Shown one piece after another: positions 21,796 to 34,080 of a DNA stretch of 64,000 bases. The stretch is from Hawksworthiomyces lignivorus. Lineage: Eukaryota > Ascomycota > Sordariomycetes > Ophiostomatales > Ophiostomataceae. Every line of letters begins with the position of its first letter. Positions within the stretch are counted from its first letter, which is position 1. The notes under the pieces are model-generated. The model had not been told where the DNA came from and did no database searches. It was given only the letters and a program-made list of their open reading frames with translations. The translations under genes were made by a program, and so were the position numbers. The DNA is taken from NCBI GenBank assembly GCA_002917075.1, contig NTMA01000073.1, positions 1-64,000 of the forward strand. Reading direction: 5' to 3'.

Positions 21796-22342
21796 CACGG
21801 CCGCCTAGGCTCCAGTACCTCAGTATACTAAAGAATAATAGACACAATTGGACACGCTGCCCCCTGCTCTGCTCTATCTCGACAACCTGCCCAATAGCTG
21901 CTACCGCGAGCAAGATCGCGAGAATGGCTCTCAGATGGTCCTGCAGGGAGTGTACGAAGCACAGCAGCAGGCTGGCCGCGATCGTCACCTTGATTCTGTT
22001 GGTCCGGAAGAAATAGACGAACGGGAAGTGCAGGAAGAAGTACTTTAGCAGCGGGACCGCCTTGCGGATCCGCTGCTGCACTATTGTCACCAACTGTCTT
22101 GCGCTTCAAGGTCTTGCTGGCAGCAACAAGGGTCTCCCTGACCAGGGGACCTTTAGTTCAAAAGCTTTGAAGGCTTCTGGGAGATTTCGGATCGTATAAA
22201 TTCCTTTATATGCGAACACAATGCCATCTGTAAGTGAGATGGCAACAAGTACAGCCTCCATGACTGTACGCGTTTCTTGGAGGGTCACTGCAAGTATGTC
22301 TCTATGCCAGTCCACCAATGTTAGCGACGCCTTACCAAACAT
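21796..22342 (-). pseudogene. Broken gene for a hydrophobic membrane protein
   Basis: Read on the - strand from ATG 22342, one frame runs to about 21776 and is interrupted only by TGA at 22106-22108. The second half (about 22093-21840) has strongly GC-biased third positions typical of real genes here and contains hydrophobic segments (LLKYFFLHFPFVYFF, VTIAASLLLCFVHSL, LRAILAILLAVAAI). A TAG precedes the ATG in the same frame, so the homologous region may extend further upstream. The stops are compatible with CGA-to-TGA and CAG-to-TAG changes. I do not recognise the family. It may be an inactivated membrane-protein gene or an exon set I have not resolved. Confidence 0.45.
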
Positions 22343-23060
22343 AAGAACTATGTAGACAGATACTTGCTAAGGAGGTAGAAGCCTTGTACACCTAGAGGAT
22401 AAAAAGGACCGAGACAATGACTCGAAATTCTCTGCATGGTAGCACCGCAGAAGCAACGGCACTTATTTATCTATTAAACCCTTTCATACATTCCATTCCT
22501 GGGTGCCCAACACAGTCTTGCTTTGTTCAAAATCCACCTGAGCTCTAAAAATATTTTTTAATGCCATCTCAAATATGATAATATAAAAGTATTGGTTTGT
22601 TCGTTGGGCACGCGGAAGTCATGGCCACCAAATGGTCTTGACAAAACAACACCAGACGCACGTCGCAAGATTTTATTTACCAAAAAGGGATCGCAGAGAC
22701 GGGAAAGTTCTGAATGCACTGTCGTTGGTCAAACTCAGTATTCAGCTCGATGCAACCAGGCATATAAGACGCTTTTGAATAGTGGTGTCGTGAATTGGCC
22801 CAAACGTGTAATTCGTATTCTAGCATAGGTACATACTGAGGTGCGGCGTCATATTGCTAGCCTCTTAGCTTCTAGCCAATGATAGGTCTGGATTTCTGCA
22901 AATACCCACTGCCTAAGCCTCGTCTCTAGGCACAAGACAGCCCGCCATGATTTAGCGGAGTCGGAAGTTTGTTTTGTCTGCATCCAGCAAGCACTCTTAT
23001 GCAACGTATTTCATGAAAATCCAAAAGTCCTGAGAAGAGAGCGAGAAGAAACAAAAAACC
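22343..23060. other. Intergenic
   Basis: About 0.7 kb between the pseudogene and dcc1. AT-rich with no convincing coding sequence; probable dcc1 promoter at the right end. Confidence 0.45.
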
Positions 23061-23579
23061 ATGCCCTCTCAGGACCCTGCCGCCGCGACGGCGGTCCCTC
23101 TCGCCCACGCTCCCGACGGCGTCGGCTACCGCCTGCTGGAACTGCCCGACGGCTTGCTCGAGACAGACGAGTGAGCCGTCTTCCGTCCCTCGCCGCCTGA
23201 GAAGCTACCATTTAGCAGGAAACATCTAACATTTCACTTTCATTCCAGGTGGACCCTTTCGTCTGATGCGGCTGGCCTGGCGCGGCTGCGCATCGCCGGT
23301 GGGCGAACGTTCGCGCTGCGACAGAAGAACACGTCAAACGCGCTAGTGCTGTTGCGGGTGATGGATGATTCTGCCGCGGCGGCGACCGCGGCGGCGGATG
23401 GCACTGCCGGGTTCACTGCCGGGCTCGCCGCTGTCGCGACATTACACGAAACAGTGGAGCTCATGGAAGAAAAGGGCGAACTCGCGGCCGCAGCCTCTTC
23501 CTCTTCTAAAGATGCCGCTGCTAAGCCGGCACCAGCTGCCCGCGGCAAGTGGCACGAGAAGTTTGGGCGGACTCGGTAA
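23061..23579 (+). CDS. dcc1: Sister chromatid cohesion protein Dcc1-like (two exons)
   Basis: Exon 1 is 23061-23170 and exon 2 is 23249-23579; the 78-bp intron has a GTGAGC donor, CTAAC branch and TTCCAG acceptor. The 146-residue product has the Dcc1 N-terminal signature: GYRLLELPDGLLE near residue 22, then FALRQKNTSNALVLLR near 66, which matches the 'KTY-LRQ-NSSN' block of the family. It ends GKWHEKFGRTR. Dcc1 joins Ctf8 and Ctf18 in the alternative RFC that loads PCNA and supports cohesion. Yeast and animal Dcc1 are longer (about 380 residues, with winged-helix repeats); I believe short forms occur in filamentous fungi but could not check. The middle is Ala-rich. The product would be nuclear. 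Confidence 0.68.
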
Positions 23580-24077
23580 TAGGAAATTGAGAAAGTAATG
23601 CGCACGGCTCATGATATTATTTTTTTTAATGTTAACATTAAGGATGAACAGCCACACCTCTTCCTTTCTAGTTTTTCTCATTAATTGTCGTTTCTCTTGC
23701 TATTTATTGGACAGAGGTTTGAGTTCTCATAAGTATGGGTATATATTTCTTATGCTATCTAATGCAACTGGACATGATATGGGAATCAAAAAGAGCTAAA
23801 TACGACAAGAGAAACAGAAAGAACGTCAAGGAACGAAAACAAAACAGCGTCATTAGTAAATATAATAGAAAGCAAAACATGTTGACCAGAAAATGAGAAA
23901 GAAGTATTATCCGCTGCAGAACTCCTTTTCTATAGAATGTACACCAGGAATTAAAATGGAGACAAAAGAGAAGAGAAACCGGTATAAACATAACGAAATT
24001 AAAAAGAGCGTGCATGTAGAAAAAAGAAAGAGGAGAAAGGGTCGCGGGAGGGAATACAGTTCGACAGATGGTGCTAG
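23580..24077. other. Convergent intergenic
   Basis: A 498-bp AT-rich spacer between the stop codons of dcc1 (+) and the RBR ligase gene (-). Confidence 0.6.
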
Positions 24078-26266
24078 TCACCTTCGGTTAGCCCCGTGTC
24101 TGTCGTTCTCGGCATTCTTGCGTTTCTTCTCGTCCTCAAGAACCTGGGCCGAGACCTGGATCTTGAGCGTGTTGATGTCAACGCCAGGGTTCTTTTCAGC
24201 AACTTGGCGGCGAGCCGTCTCCTCGGCCTCGCGCACCTCATCTTCGTGACGCTGCTCGGCGCTCTCGAAGAGCGGACAGTTGCCCTTCTTGCCGCCACGG
24301 GTGGTGTCGTCGAAGTGCGAATAGTCACACGACTTGTGGCAAACGTAGCACTGCACGTTGCCGCAGCCGGCACGCGAGCAGGTCATCTTATTGCAGCCGA
24401 GCTCCTTAATGAACGGTGTATTACCTAGAAACTCCAGTTAGCCGCGCACAGAAGAGGAAAGGAAAGGAAAATCAGGGAGATGGTAAGAGAGACTTACATT
24501 TGTTGCAGTTGCGAATCATGGCTGCGGACATGGCCTCTTCGATAGTCAGACGTGCCGATGGCCCATTCTCGCGCTCCACTTCCTCGCAGGTCTTAGGAAT
24601 GTGTGTCTCTTTGCGGCATAGGCGGCAGCTGACTGCCTCGCAGTCGGGATTTTGACATCTGAACTCCTTGTTGGCCTCGACAGGCGGATATTCGGCAGCA
24701 AAAGGACAGAACGGACAGGTTTCCAGATTTTCGATGCCGGCCAACCGCAAAATATGCTCCTGCTCAATCCGCTCCAACGCAATCCGTGTCTTCTTATTTA
24801 GGAAAATTTCTCGCTGTTCGAGAGAGAAGCCAGCGCTGCAGCTGTCCGTCGACATGCACGATAAGTGGTATTTGGAGAGACCGATCTGATTTTCGGCCAT
24901 CCGCCTAGCACAGTCCTTGCAGAACCACTAAATCTGTTAGTGATAGTCTCGAGGATAGGTATGATCAAAAAAAAAAAAAAGAAGGGGGGGGGGGGGGGGG
25001 GGGGGGGAGACGAAAGGGGCAGATACGTACATGGAGTAATATGCCATCGCAGTGGACCATCCGATTCATGGCAAATTCGCTGTAACAGCACTCGCAGTCC
25101 TTGACAGTGCCCTCCAGCTGAGCAAGCGAAAAATTGTCCCTCTCTTCCGCCTCACGCCGCGCTTCGGCGTCTCTCTTGGCCTTTCGGAGCTGCTTAATGG
25201 CCAAAGCCATGCGGTATTCCTCCAGGATCTCCTTCTTCGCCGCAGTTTCGGCGTTGGCAATTGTGGTGCGGAGGGCGTCGAAAGTGTACTCCGGCATCAG
25301 CGTTGTCTTGGTCTTCTTGAAGGTGAAAGGCAGCGGCAGCGGGCCGGAGATCTTGGTATCGAGGTCGAGTATAGCGGGCAGCAGGCAATTGCCGTTGTCT
25401 TGCAGAAGTGAGCAGATGTTTTTGTGCGGGACGAAGACGTATGCCTGCTGCAACAGAGTGCGAGCCTGCGAGATGTAGTTGGTTGTCTTCTTCAGCTGGC
25501 GGCGGTCCTCACTGCCGAATTTCTGGACAATCTCCTCTTCCAGCTCTGCGGCCTCGTCTTCATCCGCAAGCTCATTGAAATCCGGCGCATGTTGTGAGCT
25601 GCTACCAGCTTCTGAAGGCCCGCCTCTCGAGTTTCGCTTCCGCTTCAAGACTGGTCGTCGCGGATAAGGTGAACCATTTTCGATTTGATCAAGAATGTGG
25701 CTGACAATTGACTCATAGTCATAAGCAAATGTCTCTCCTGTTTCCTGGAGATATGTGGGACAGATCTCGGGGAACAAGGCGAGGATGGCTATTGTGCAAG
25801 CTGTTTTGACATCGTTCTCGAGCGCCTCCAAGTCAACAGTCTTATTGGCAGCGACGCCGACTGCGTCATTTGCGTTCATGGCTGGTAAAGGAAAAGCGGC
25901 GGCAGCTGGAATCGGGTCTTCGGGGGGTATGACAATGGCGGGAGCCGCAGCAGGAGCTGGAGCTGGAGCCGGAGCAGGAACAGCAACTGGAATAGCAATA
26001 TCAACAGGAATAGGAGTGGGAGGCCGTGCGGGGCGGACGGCTTGAACAACAGGAGCGGGTGATGGTGGACGGGGTGGGAAAATCCGGTGAATTGGAACGG
26101 GAGCGGCGGGAGACTGGACCGGAGATTTTGGTACGATGGAGATGACAGGCGAAGCATCGTTGAGTGGTTTTGGCCTGCGACGGAAAGGAAGGCCGATGGG
26201 AAACCGTTTGCGCTTCTCATCAAGATGAAAAACCGCTTCGGTCCCACCACAGAGTATGTTTCTCAT
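24078..26266 (-). CDS. RING-between-RING (RBR) E3 ubiquitin ligase, RNF216/TRIAD3-like
   Basis: Three exons: 26266-25031, 24927-24498 and 24424-24078, giving 670 residues. Intron 1 (103 bp, GTACGT...TTTAG, CACTAAC branch) contains a 24-G/14-A tract on the + strand. Intron 2 (73 bp) is GTAAGT...TCTAG with CTAAC. The N-terminal half is Pro/Ala-rich and disordered. RING1 begins CECCYSEFAMNRMVHCDG near residue 395 and continues across intron 1 with WFCKDCARRMAENQ. The IBR is TCPFC...CRLCRKETH near 480-520. RING2 spans the second splice site (NCNKC|NTPFIKELGCNKMTC) and keeps the cysteine expected to form the ubiquitin thioester (GCNKMTC). The C-terminal helix is charged. The ATG used is the first in frame. 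RBR ligases pass ubiquitin through that Cys; the targets here are unknown. Confidence 0.85.
24967..25007. repeat. A14-GAA-G24 homopolymer tract inside an RBR intron
   Basis: On the coding (-) strand this reads as a C tract followed by a T tract, between the splice donor and the branch point. The length may be inaccurate in any sequencing method. Confidence 0.9.
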
Positions 26267-29200
26267 TCTGGCGGAGAGAAGGGAGAGAGACACAGAAGAG
26301 AGAATAGAAAAGACGTCAGCTATAAAGATACGACAAAAGTAAAGAGAAGCAACTGCAGTGAGTTGCCTTGTTGGTAATATATGAAGATGCAGTTTCCGCC
26401 TTTCGCCTTAAAAAAAGATGCAGGGCTGAGTGATGAAGAATTCCTCTTATAGGGAAAAGTGAATGATAGACAAGAGGGAGAGGAAAGCAGGAATAGGCTC
26501 AACAAGAAGTGTTAAGAGGGCGGTGCAAGAGAACAAGAGAAGATCCAGGCCCAAAAATGACAGATGAAATATGGGGACCGAATACCAGGGAATAAAATCC
26601 GAGGCAGATAGTAGATCAGAGAGAATAGGTATTTGCAATTAGCAAAACAATAAAAAACAATTACAAAAGGGAAAGCAGTAGAAAAGGCGCGAGCTCGGTG
26701 GTCAGAAAATGGGCGACGGAGACGATAAGCGGATGTCGGCGTTCGCAAGGCTGAAAGTGAAGAGGGGGGGGGGGGGGGGGGCAGCGAAAGAGGAGGCGAA
26801 GCGAGAGCTTAAGAGGAATAAAAGAAAAGGAAAGAAAAATAAAATAAAATAAAATAAAACAAGATAAAAAAATATAAGCAGAAATACAGACAAAAGTGTG
26901 ACGAAAGGCAAGAGCAAGCTATAAGTTACAGCTAAAGCTGGGACGAATAGAGTAATAGACCCCAAAAAATAGCATATAATAATAACTGGAGGGAAAGAAA
27001 GGCAGGTACAACTGTCAATGGCAGTTGAAACAATATAGCGATGATGACAAACAAGGAAGGAGGGGAGGTGATGAAGAAGAATGGGGAAGGAGGGTTGGAG
27101 AATAGTCACGCAGCGCAAGTTGTAATGTGCAAGCGTGGATTGGGCAGACTTGGGAGGTGGAAGGAAACAGGCACCGATGGTGTGGATGAGACCAAGAGGA
27201 AAAAGATCGAGGAAAGAGTCAGAGAGCAAACGAAGCGAGGGAAAGAACACCAGGCATCGAGACTAGAGCCAGTGACTCAAGAGAAACTGATGAGTTCAGA
27301 TAGGTCAGGTGCGTGAAGAGAATCGATTCACGAAAGAAAGAGTCTTATCGTGTTGGAAGAGATCATGTAGTCAGAGGTAAGTAGATGGCGATAGACAGAT
27401 ACAGGGAATAATAGAAACAAGATAGGGAGGCCGTCAGTCATCTCACAGCCCCTTCAGCCTTGCTCTAAACTGGTTCCAGGGCTCTCCACAGTTAGGAGAA
27501 TAAACAGAATTAAGCTTGAGAGGAGAAGGGAAGAAAAGAAACGAGAGAAAGAGAAGCCAAATGAGAAGAAGAATGGTGGACAGGACCGAAGGCGATAGCC
27601 GAAGATTGCCTGTTGGAACTCCATGTTGTCCTAGACCTGGCAGCCAGGCGGTTTTTGCTGCATCGGAGACTATCTGAGATGTCTCTCTCTGAATGACCAC
27701 TAGTTACCCTCAATGAGCCTTTGCGCTCGTCTCAAAACACCCAACTCTGCAACCCCACTGGTGCTAGCACAAGTACACAGCACTCGTTGTGGACCTTGGG
27801 CGAAAGATGGACTGAAAGAGGACCTAGCCATTGTTGGATGGGGGGGGGGGCATGCAACAACGGCCAGAGACCCAGGCAGCTTTCCCAGGCTCTTTTTTGG
27901 TATTTTTCTTTTATCAATTTTATTATACTAGTTGCGTTTGCATGCCGGGACTTGGAAACGAGACAAGAAACATTGTTTCGCAGTAACCAATGATGTGGGA
28001 CCGGGAGAGACAGCTTGGGTGGGATGGATCCGCATCGATAGGTCCTAAGGAACGAGCCTACAATAAGAGAGGACGCACAAAGGACCCATTCAAGCATCAT
28101 GCAGCACTCCGAGAGGCCAGCGAAGACGAGCGAGTCGCACGGTGAGAGTGAGAAAAGGGAGGAGTGGGGTAAGTGTGAATTGTTCAGGGAAAGGGAGCAA
28201 ATGGAGGGTGCCAGTATTCCTGTTGGTGGCTTGATTTGGGTTTGTGATAGGGCGAGAGATAGTCCAAAGTTGGACAAGCATGTGGGCATAGGCACACGGG
28301 GGTTAGGGGAGCAGAGGGGGGAGAGGAGGGGCGGAAAGCGAAGAACACGAGATCGGGGAAGGTTGACGACAAAAAGGAATGCCTCACCATTCATTCACCA
28401 GCCTGCTTCTGCACCGTAGTTTAGAGACCGGACGGGTCTGGGATCGGTGGCCCACGCCGGCCACAGCTCGCTGATGGCGGTTATTGGGGAGGCGGAGCCC
28501 GCGCTTCTGGCGCGCTTCTAGAAGGCAGAGGCTGTGCTGAAAGAGGGTCCTGAGGAGCCTTGAGAAAAATAGAAGCAAAAAGCAGTGAAAAAAGGTCAGG
28601 CTTGTGTACTCGTATTGGAGCTATAGCATAGCACAGCTTTGCCACGGTGGGTGCCAGGGCTAATCTGAGGGTCAAAGGCCTGTTGGGTTGCAGAGAGCAA
28701 AATACGCCCTATGCTTTAACCAGACAGACAAACCGACCGAAACGGAGGAGCAAAACCGAACCAAGTTTGCGTTCGTCAAAGACCACAAGTCTGCAACTTG
28801 ACCATACTTTGCGAGGGAAATGGCCAGAGGAAAAAAAATACATAGCATGGGTCCAGGGTGCCCGGCGCGCATGCAGGCAGATGCGCAGGAGTCAGGCAAT
28901 GAATGACAAGAGCAGAACAAGCAGCTTGCAGCTGCCATCGAGCTGCCCACCAGTCGGCAGCAGCAGCCATTAGTAGCAGCCAGCATCAACAGCCAGCATC
29001 AACAGCCAGCAGTAGTAAGCAGTCGGCAGGGGGAAATACAAGCATCTTAGCCTACCTTGGCTTTTCTTACGGCTTAGGGGAAGTTGCAGCTCCGTAACAG
29101 CTTCTTTCCTCCCTCTCCATGTTATTGCTATCGTGATAAGGTAGGCTTCTGAAAGTGTTGAAGATGTACATGGTACATGGCTGTTAGATGACGTGGGGCG

Positions 29201-30816
29201 CGCAGAATACCCAAGATGGAAACCGAGCAACAGAGGTCCCGCTATGGACAATGTACACAGTACATCCACCGTGACAAGATGGCGATGTATTCTAAGCTCT
29301 TGACAGGCGCACCTCATCATGCATTTACACGTAAGATTCTTGCGCAGCCAGTCAGATCAGAAATCCTGAAGAGCAGAGAGAGACATGACAGACAGACAGT
29401 GACGCCGCACGCTGGCAGACACGGGCATTGGGTAGACTACGCGACGAAAGCTACTGCTAGCCGGAAGAAACCGTCAGAGACTCTGCAGCAGCAAGGGCAT
29501 AAAGAGACTACGTGGAAATGACATGTTTCGGCTTAGTGCAGAAGACCAAAAACGCCTCTCGCAACATGCACCGTACTCGCATGGACTTTAGCTGACAAAC
29601 CTCGTGTTGGCATGGAGCTCGAGTCGAACATATTTCACAGCAAAACACCAGGAGCAGACCAAAGTAAGTCCTAGCTCAACAGTCTCAAAACCCTGAAGAT
29701 CGCCCACTCTCTCTTTCTGCCTAACTAGGTTAGCTAGCCCACATGCAGAACAGCAACCTAACTTGATTCTTCCTTCTATTGCTTGTATTGCCTATCCTCG
29801 CAGAGACTCACTAGGCGAAACGAGGGCTGGCCAGAAACTTGCTTGCATTAGGAGAGGAGACAGAATTAAGGCGCGCTGTCACAGCCAGCCAGCAGCGCCG
29901 CATTAGCACAAGGCACACTGCCCCACCTATATTTTATTGTTAAGCAGAGAAGCACCACAATTGCCGCCACGGCCGTCATTTTGGGTGGGTCAGGATGGCC
30001 CTTCGTTGGGGTGATTCCTCACAGCCTCGCTGGCTGGTTTCCCTCTGTCGGTGCGGCGGAATGGCATAGTGTTCTCCATGAGAGCACAGTCATCTCCATT
30101 TTCTTCTGACCGACGAGGTATATATGAGTAATGGTCCTGCTGCTGTGCAGAACAGGGTTTATAAGCGAATGAATTGAAACGAGGGCTGAAGGCACAAATG
30201 AGGGGGCCATGCATACAGGCGCAGGAGGAGGGAGCAAGAAGAGAGAAAGACAGAGAGGTTCGAGAGGGAAATATGTCATGAAGTCTAGGCATATTGGAAA
30301 AGAGTCACTACTGAGAAAATATCGCTGGACAAAGCCGAAACAAAAAATGCCAAGGGAGGACCCGCCTCGCGACTATTCTCCCATTTCTGCAGAGACTCGC
30401 TGAGCATCTCTGGTTTGCTTTCGTTAGTTTCGTGCAGCTCGCACTCTCTCTTCCGTGCCTCTGATAATATGCATCATAAAACAGTCGCGTGATGCAAGTG
30501 CAAAGCCTAAGCTACATGCTTTGGTGTATTCCCAACCCGTATCTCTTTCGATTAGATGCCGTGATGCTAAAACACTAGCGCGTTCTGTATTCAGTCTGCA
30601 CAATGGCAAAGGATCACGCTTGCATACAGTTTGCACAAGTGCCGTTCCTCGCTACATGTCTATCCTGCATATTTTCAATATTATATCTTACATTGCTTTC
30701 ATAACTTCTTGTGCGTGTGCTTGCCTGTTCGCAGGCTTGCTTGCCTGCTATTTTTTCGTGTCTCCGTAACCTTGGCTCCTTCTGCTTCGTTTGCGTCTAG
30801 CGAACACGTGTAGTCA
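26267..30816. other. 4.5-kb region without recognisable genes upstream of the RBR gene
   Basis: From about 26.3 to 28.4 kb the + strand is mostly A and G, so the RBR gene's sense strand is pyrimidine-rich. This fits a very long promoter or leader but proves neither. It includes an 18-G run (26764-26781), an AAAAT repeat (about 26835-26859) and a 10-G run (about 27841-27850). Near 28960-29020 there are short CAGCAT/CAACAGCCAGC tandem repeats. Open frames are low-complexity with no domain. The right end should hold the rad4 3' UTR. Confidence 0.5.
26764..26859. repeat. Low-complexity purine repeats (G18 run and AAAAT microsatellite)
   Basis: An 18-base G run at 26764-26781, then G/A-rich sequence and about five AAAAT units near 26835-26859. 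Confidence 0.85.
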
Positions 30817-31733
30817 TCATGCCACTCGGCTGTCTTCCAAGACGAACCCGGCGCCGTCCTCATCGTCGTCCTCGTCGTCGTGCTCAGGAAAGAAGCTCGA
30901 GGTGGTCGGGCGGCGGCTGGCCGACCCTTCCGGCTCTTCCTCGTATTCGTATCCCTCCGGCAAGAAGCCGCCGGCGAGGTCGCCATCCCCATCTCCGGGA
31001 CCGTGCTGGTCCTGGAGGTGGTGGCGGTCTGCCTCGTCGGCGTCCAGGTCGATGACGTGGTGCCCGCTGCCGAAGACGCGCTCGTCCTCGGGCACGGCGC
31101 CGTAGTCCTGGCGGATGCGCTCGACGATGCGCAGGCCCATGAGCATCTTGCGCCAGAGGGCGAGGGCCGCGGTGCGGCGCTTCTCGTCGGCCTTGCGGGC
31201 GCGCTCGGCCTCTTCGCGGGCGAGCTCGGCCATGACGCGGTCGTGGTGCTCCTCGGCGACGACGACGCCCTGGATGACGGGCACGGCCATGCGGTGGCCA
31301 AACTCAAAGTCGACGACGGCCTCGGCGAAGTCGACCTGCAGGCGGCGGCAGACGCGGGCGGCGCCGCGGTAGGGCAGGTGGCGGGCGCCGCGCGGCAGCA
31401 TGTGGCTGACAAAGAGGTCGATGTTGCCGTACTCGTTCTTGGGGATGACGCCGTCGCGGATGGGTGGCGGGATGATCCAGTCCGTCTGGTCGAAGCTGTA
31501 CAGGCCCTGCAGCACCCGGCCGCCCGTGGCCGCCTCGGCCTCGGCGATCTCGCGCTTGCGGTTGAGCGTCGCCGCCCGGTACGGCACGCGCTTGAGCGGC
31601 GCCTGCCCGGCCACGGGCGCCCGCCCCTGCTTGTGCCAGGTCTCGGCGCTCTTGACCGCGACCACGTCCTTGCGCAGGTAGACGTTCTCGGCGCCCTCGG
31701 CGCCGTCGTCTGCGTCTGCGTCGTCCATGTTTT

Positions 31734-31770
<37 letters not shown>

Positions 31771-34080
31771 AGATGCCTTCTTCGCCGTCTTCTTTTTCTT
31801 CTTCTTGCCGTTGCGGAACACCCTGACGGGCACGGCGCCCGCCACCAGCGCCTCCTCGCGCTTGAGGTGGCGCTCCAGCACGAACTCCTTGGACTGCTTG
31901 TAGTACTGCAGCGTCTCCTCGCCCTCGCGCACCGCCTTCTTCTCGGGCTGCGCCGGCTTCAGGTCCGTGCGGTCCTCCTCCTCGTCCGCCTCGGTCAGCG
32001 GGTGCCGCGCGCTGTGGCCGCGCGCGTAGCCGCGCAGCACGGCCTGGCAGAACCAGTCGAGCTGGCTGTAGCGCGCGACGCGCCCGCGCTTGTCGTAGAC
32101 GGGCACCTTCTCCACGGGGAAGCGCACGCCCTTGGTGCGGCCCGGCAGCGTCTGCCGCCGCAGGTACCGCACCGTCACGTCCTTGGCCGTGCCGTCGGCG
32201 GCGTGGCCCACCACGTAGGCCAGGACCTGGCGCGCCCGGTCGGCCTTGGCGCCGCGCGGCTCAAACGACTCGACCAGCTCGCGGTTCGTCGCCACCACGT
32301 GCTTGACGACGGCGTCCACCGGCACCCACTGGCGCGTCACGGGGCTCAGCACCTCCGTCCAGTAGTGCGGGTAGGCCAAGTCCTTGTCGTAGGCGGCGCG
32401 CCTGCCGCCTCCGCCCTGCGCGGCAGCGGGTGACGCCGTCGCCCTCTCCTCCTCCTTCGGCAGGACGACGACGGAGTCGTTGTCGCTGTTCACTTCGGCC
32501 AGCTCGAAGCTGCCGTCGCCGTCGTCGTCCGAGTCGTCTTGGACCAAGATGGGCTGGGATGCCCTTGCCATGCTTCTTCTCGCCTTGGCTGGGCGCTGCG
32601 GTGTGGCCGGCGTGGCAGGCTTGGACGGCGAAACAGATGGCGCCGGGCCGCCTTTATCCTCCTTCTGCTCCTTATCCCCTCCTGCTTCTTCGCCCTCGCC
32701 CTTGCCCTCCTCCTCCGCGTCCGCGTCCTCCAGCTTGCTCCACCCAAACCCCAGCGGCTGCAGGCTGGCCACCATGCGCGCCTCCAGCCCCAGCGCCCGC
32801 AGAAGCGCCGTGAACAGCTGCGCGCCCACGTCGCGGCTGCCCGTCAGCGTCTGCGCGTGCCGGCGGAACGCCGCCCGGTTGGCGATGCGCTCGCCGAAGC
32901 GCGCCGCATCGGCGCCGGCGTCCTCCTTGGCCGCCTTGAGAAAGCGGTCCAGCCGCTCCAGCGACAGGTAGCCCGTCTTGCGCAGGCCCGGCGCCGTCAC
33001 GCGGAACGCTTGCCGCCACCACGTGGCCAGCGACCGCAGCAGCCGGAACAGCGGGTCGCCGTGGCTCAGGTCCACGGCACCCGTCTCCAGGCGGGCGGCG
33101 GCCCCGCTCCACTCGCGCGGTGGGCGGCCCTTGTCCTTTTCTCTGTCCTTGCCCTTGTTCTTGGTCGCGGCCGGCTTCTTGCTGGTGCTGCTGCTGCCGC
33201 TGCCGCCCTTGCCCTCGGACACCGCCGCCGCAGGCTTCTCCAGCCCCGAGTGGCGCCGCCACCGCTCCACCTCGTCCCACAGCCGCGGCGGCAGGCGCGA
33301 CAGCAGCAGGCCCTGCACCTCCGGGTCGCACAGCCAGGCGTTGCGCAGCGCGTTGTGCCACAGCAGCGCCTGTACGTGCATGCAGTGCGTCGCGCTGCGC
33401 ACCAGGCGCTCCATCTTGGAGGGGCCCTTCTTGGCGCCGAACGGGTTCGTCAGCGACACGCGTGTGTCCTTGTGCAGCGTCAGCTCGAGGTCGCCGCCAC
33501 CGCCGTCCTCATCGTCGTCTTCCCCGAGGGTGGCCATGGAGAGCAGAGAGAACGGCGCAGGCTCTGCGGCAACAGCAGGCGCGGCAACGTCCTCGAACTC
33601 GACATCTTCATCGTCGTCATCATCGTCCTCACCCTCGCCGCTCTCGCCCTTCTTCTGCGCTCTTGCACCTCCTGCCTTCTTGTGTCCGTGATGAGCCAAC
33701 GGTACATCTTCAAAATCAGCATCGGACATGGACGATAAAGAAGAGAGACCGTCGGCATCGTCATCGTCGTCATCGTCCAAGTCCATAAAATTCTGCACCT
33801 TCGAGTTGCTCTTAGCCGACAAGGGGGAGTCGAGGTCATCAAACAAGGTGGGCCTTCGAGGGAGCACGGCACCTGCCTTTGACGATGATGGAGTCGTCGC
33901 TGCTGTGGACTCTTGTGCGCGCTTCTTTGCCGAGCTTGCGGATGTTGCTAGAGGCTTTGCTGCTCCCTTTGCACCTCTAGCTTTTTCTTGCGTCCTTTGT
34001 ATCTGTGTCTTTTTTGCGGGCACAGGAGACGAAGCATCGTCACCGGGTCTCTTGCGAGACACGCGCTTCGATGACGACAT
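30817..34080 (-). CDS. rad4: DNA damage recognition protein Rad4/XPC
   Basis: Rad4/XPC senses helix distortion and starts global-genome nucleotide excision repair together with Rad23, in the nucleus. The 1087-residue single-exon protein has a basic N-terminus with nuclear-signal-like clusters and acidic stretches. A transglutaminase-fold domain lies near residue 430 (LLRALGLEARMVASLQPL) and 570-640 (HYWTEVLSPVTRQWVPVDAV). Then come the three beta-hairpin domains: BHD1 near 740 (SKEFVLERHLKREEAL), BHD2 near 805 (YLRKDVVAVKSAETWHKQGR) and BHD3 near 880-960 (PKNEYGNIDLF, LPYRGAARVCRRL, VIQGVVVAEEH). A poly-Lys/poly-Ala/acidic spacer lies between BHD1 and BHD2, where many fungal proteins carry inserts. 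It diverges from the AN1 zinc-finger gene with a 664-bp shared promoter region. Confidence 0.95.

Noticed and set aside
26702..28394. Hydrophobic - strand open frames (182 and 220 codons)
   Set aside because: Products of pyrimidine-rich sequence (Phe/Leu/Ser/Pro-rich), no family resemblance, no conserved splice structure.
30880..33788. Long + strand open frames opposite rad4 (up to 517 codons)
   Set aside because: Mirror frames caused by the high GC third positions of rad4; low-complexity Arg/Ala/Val/Leu products without domains.
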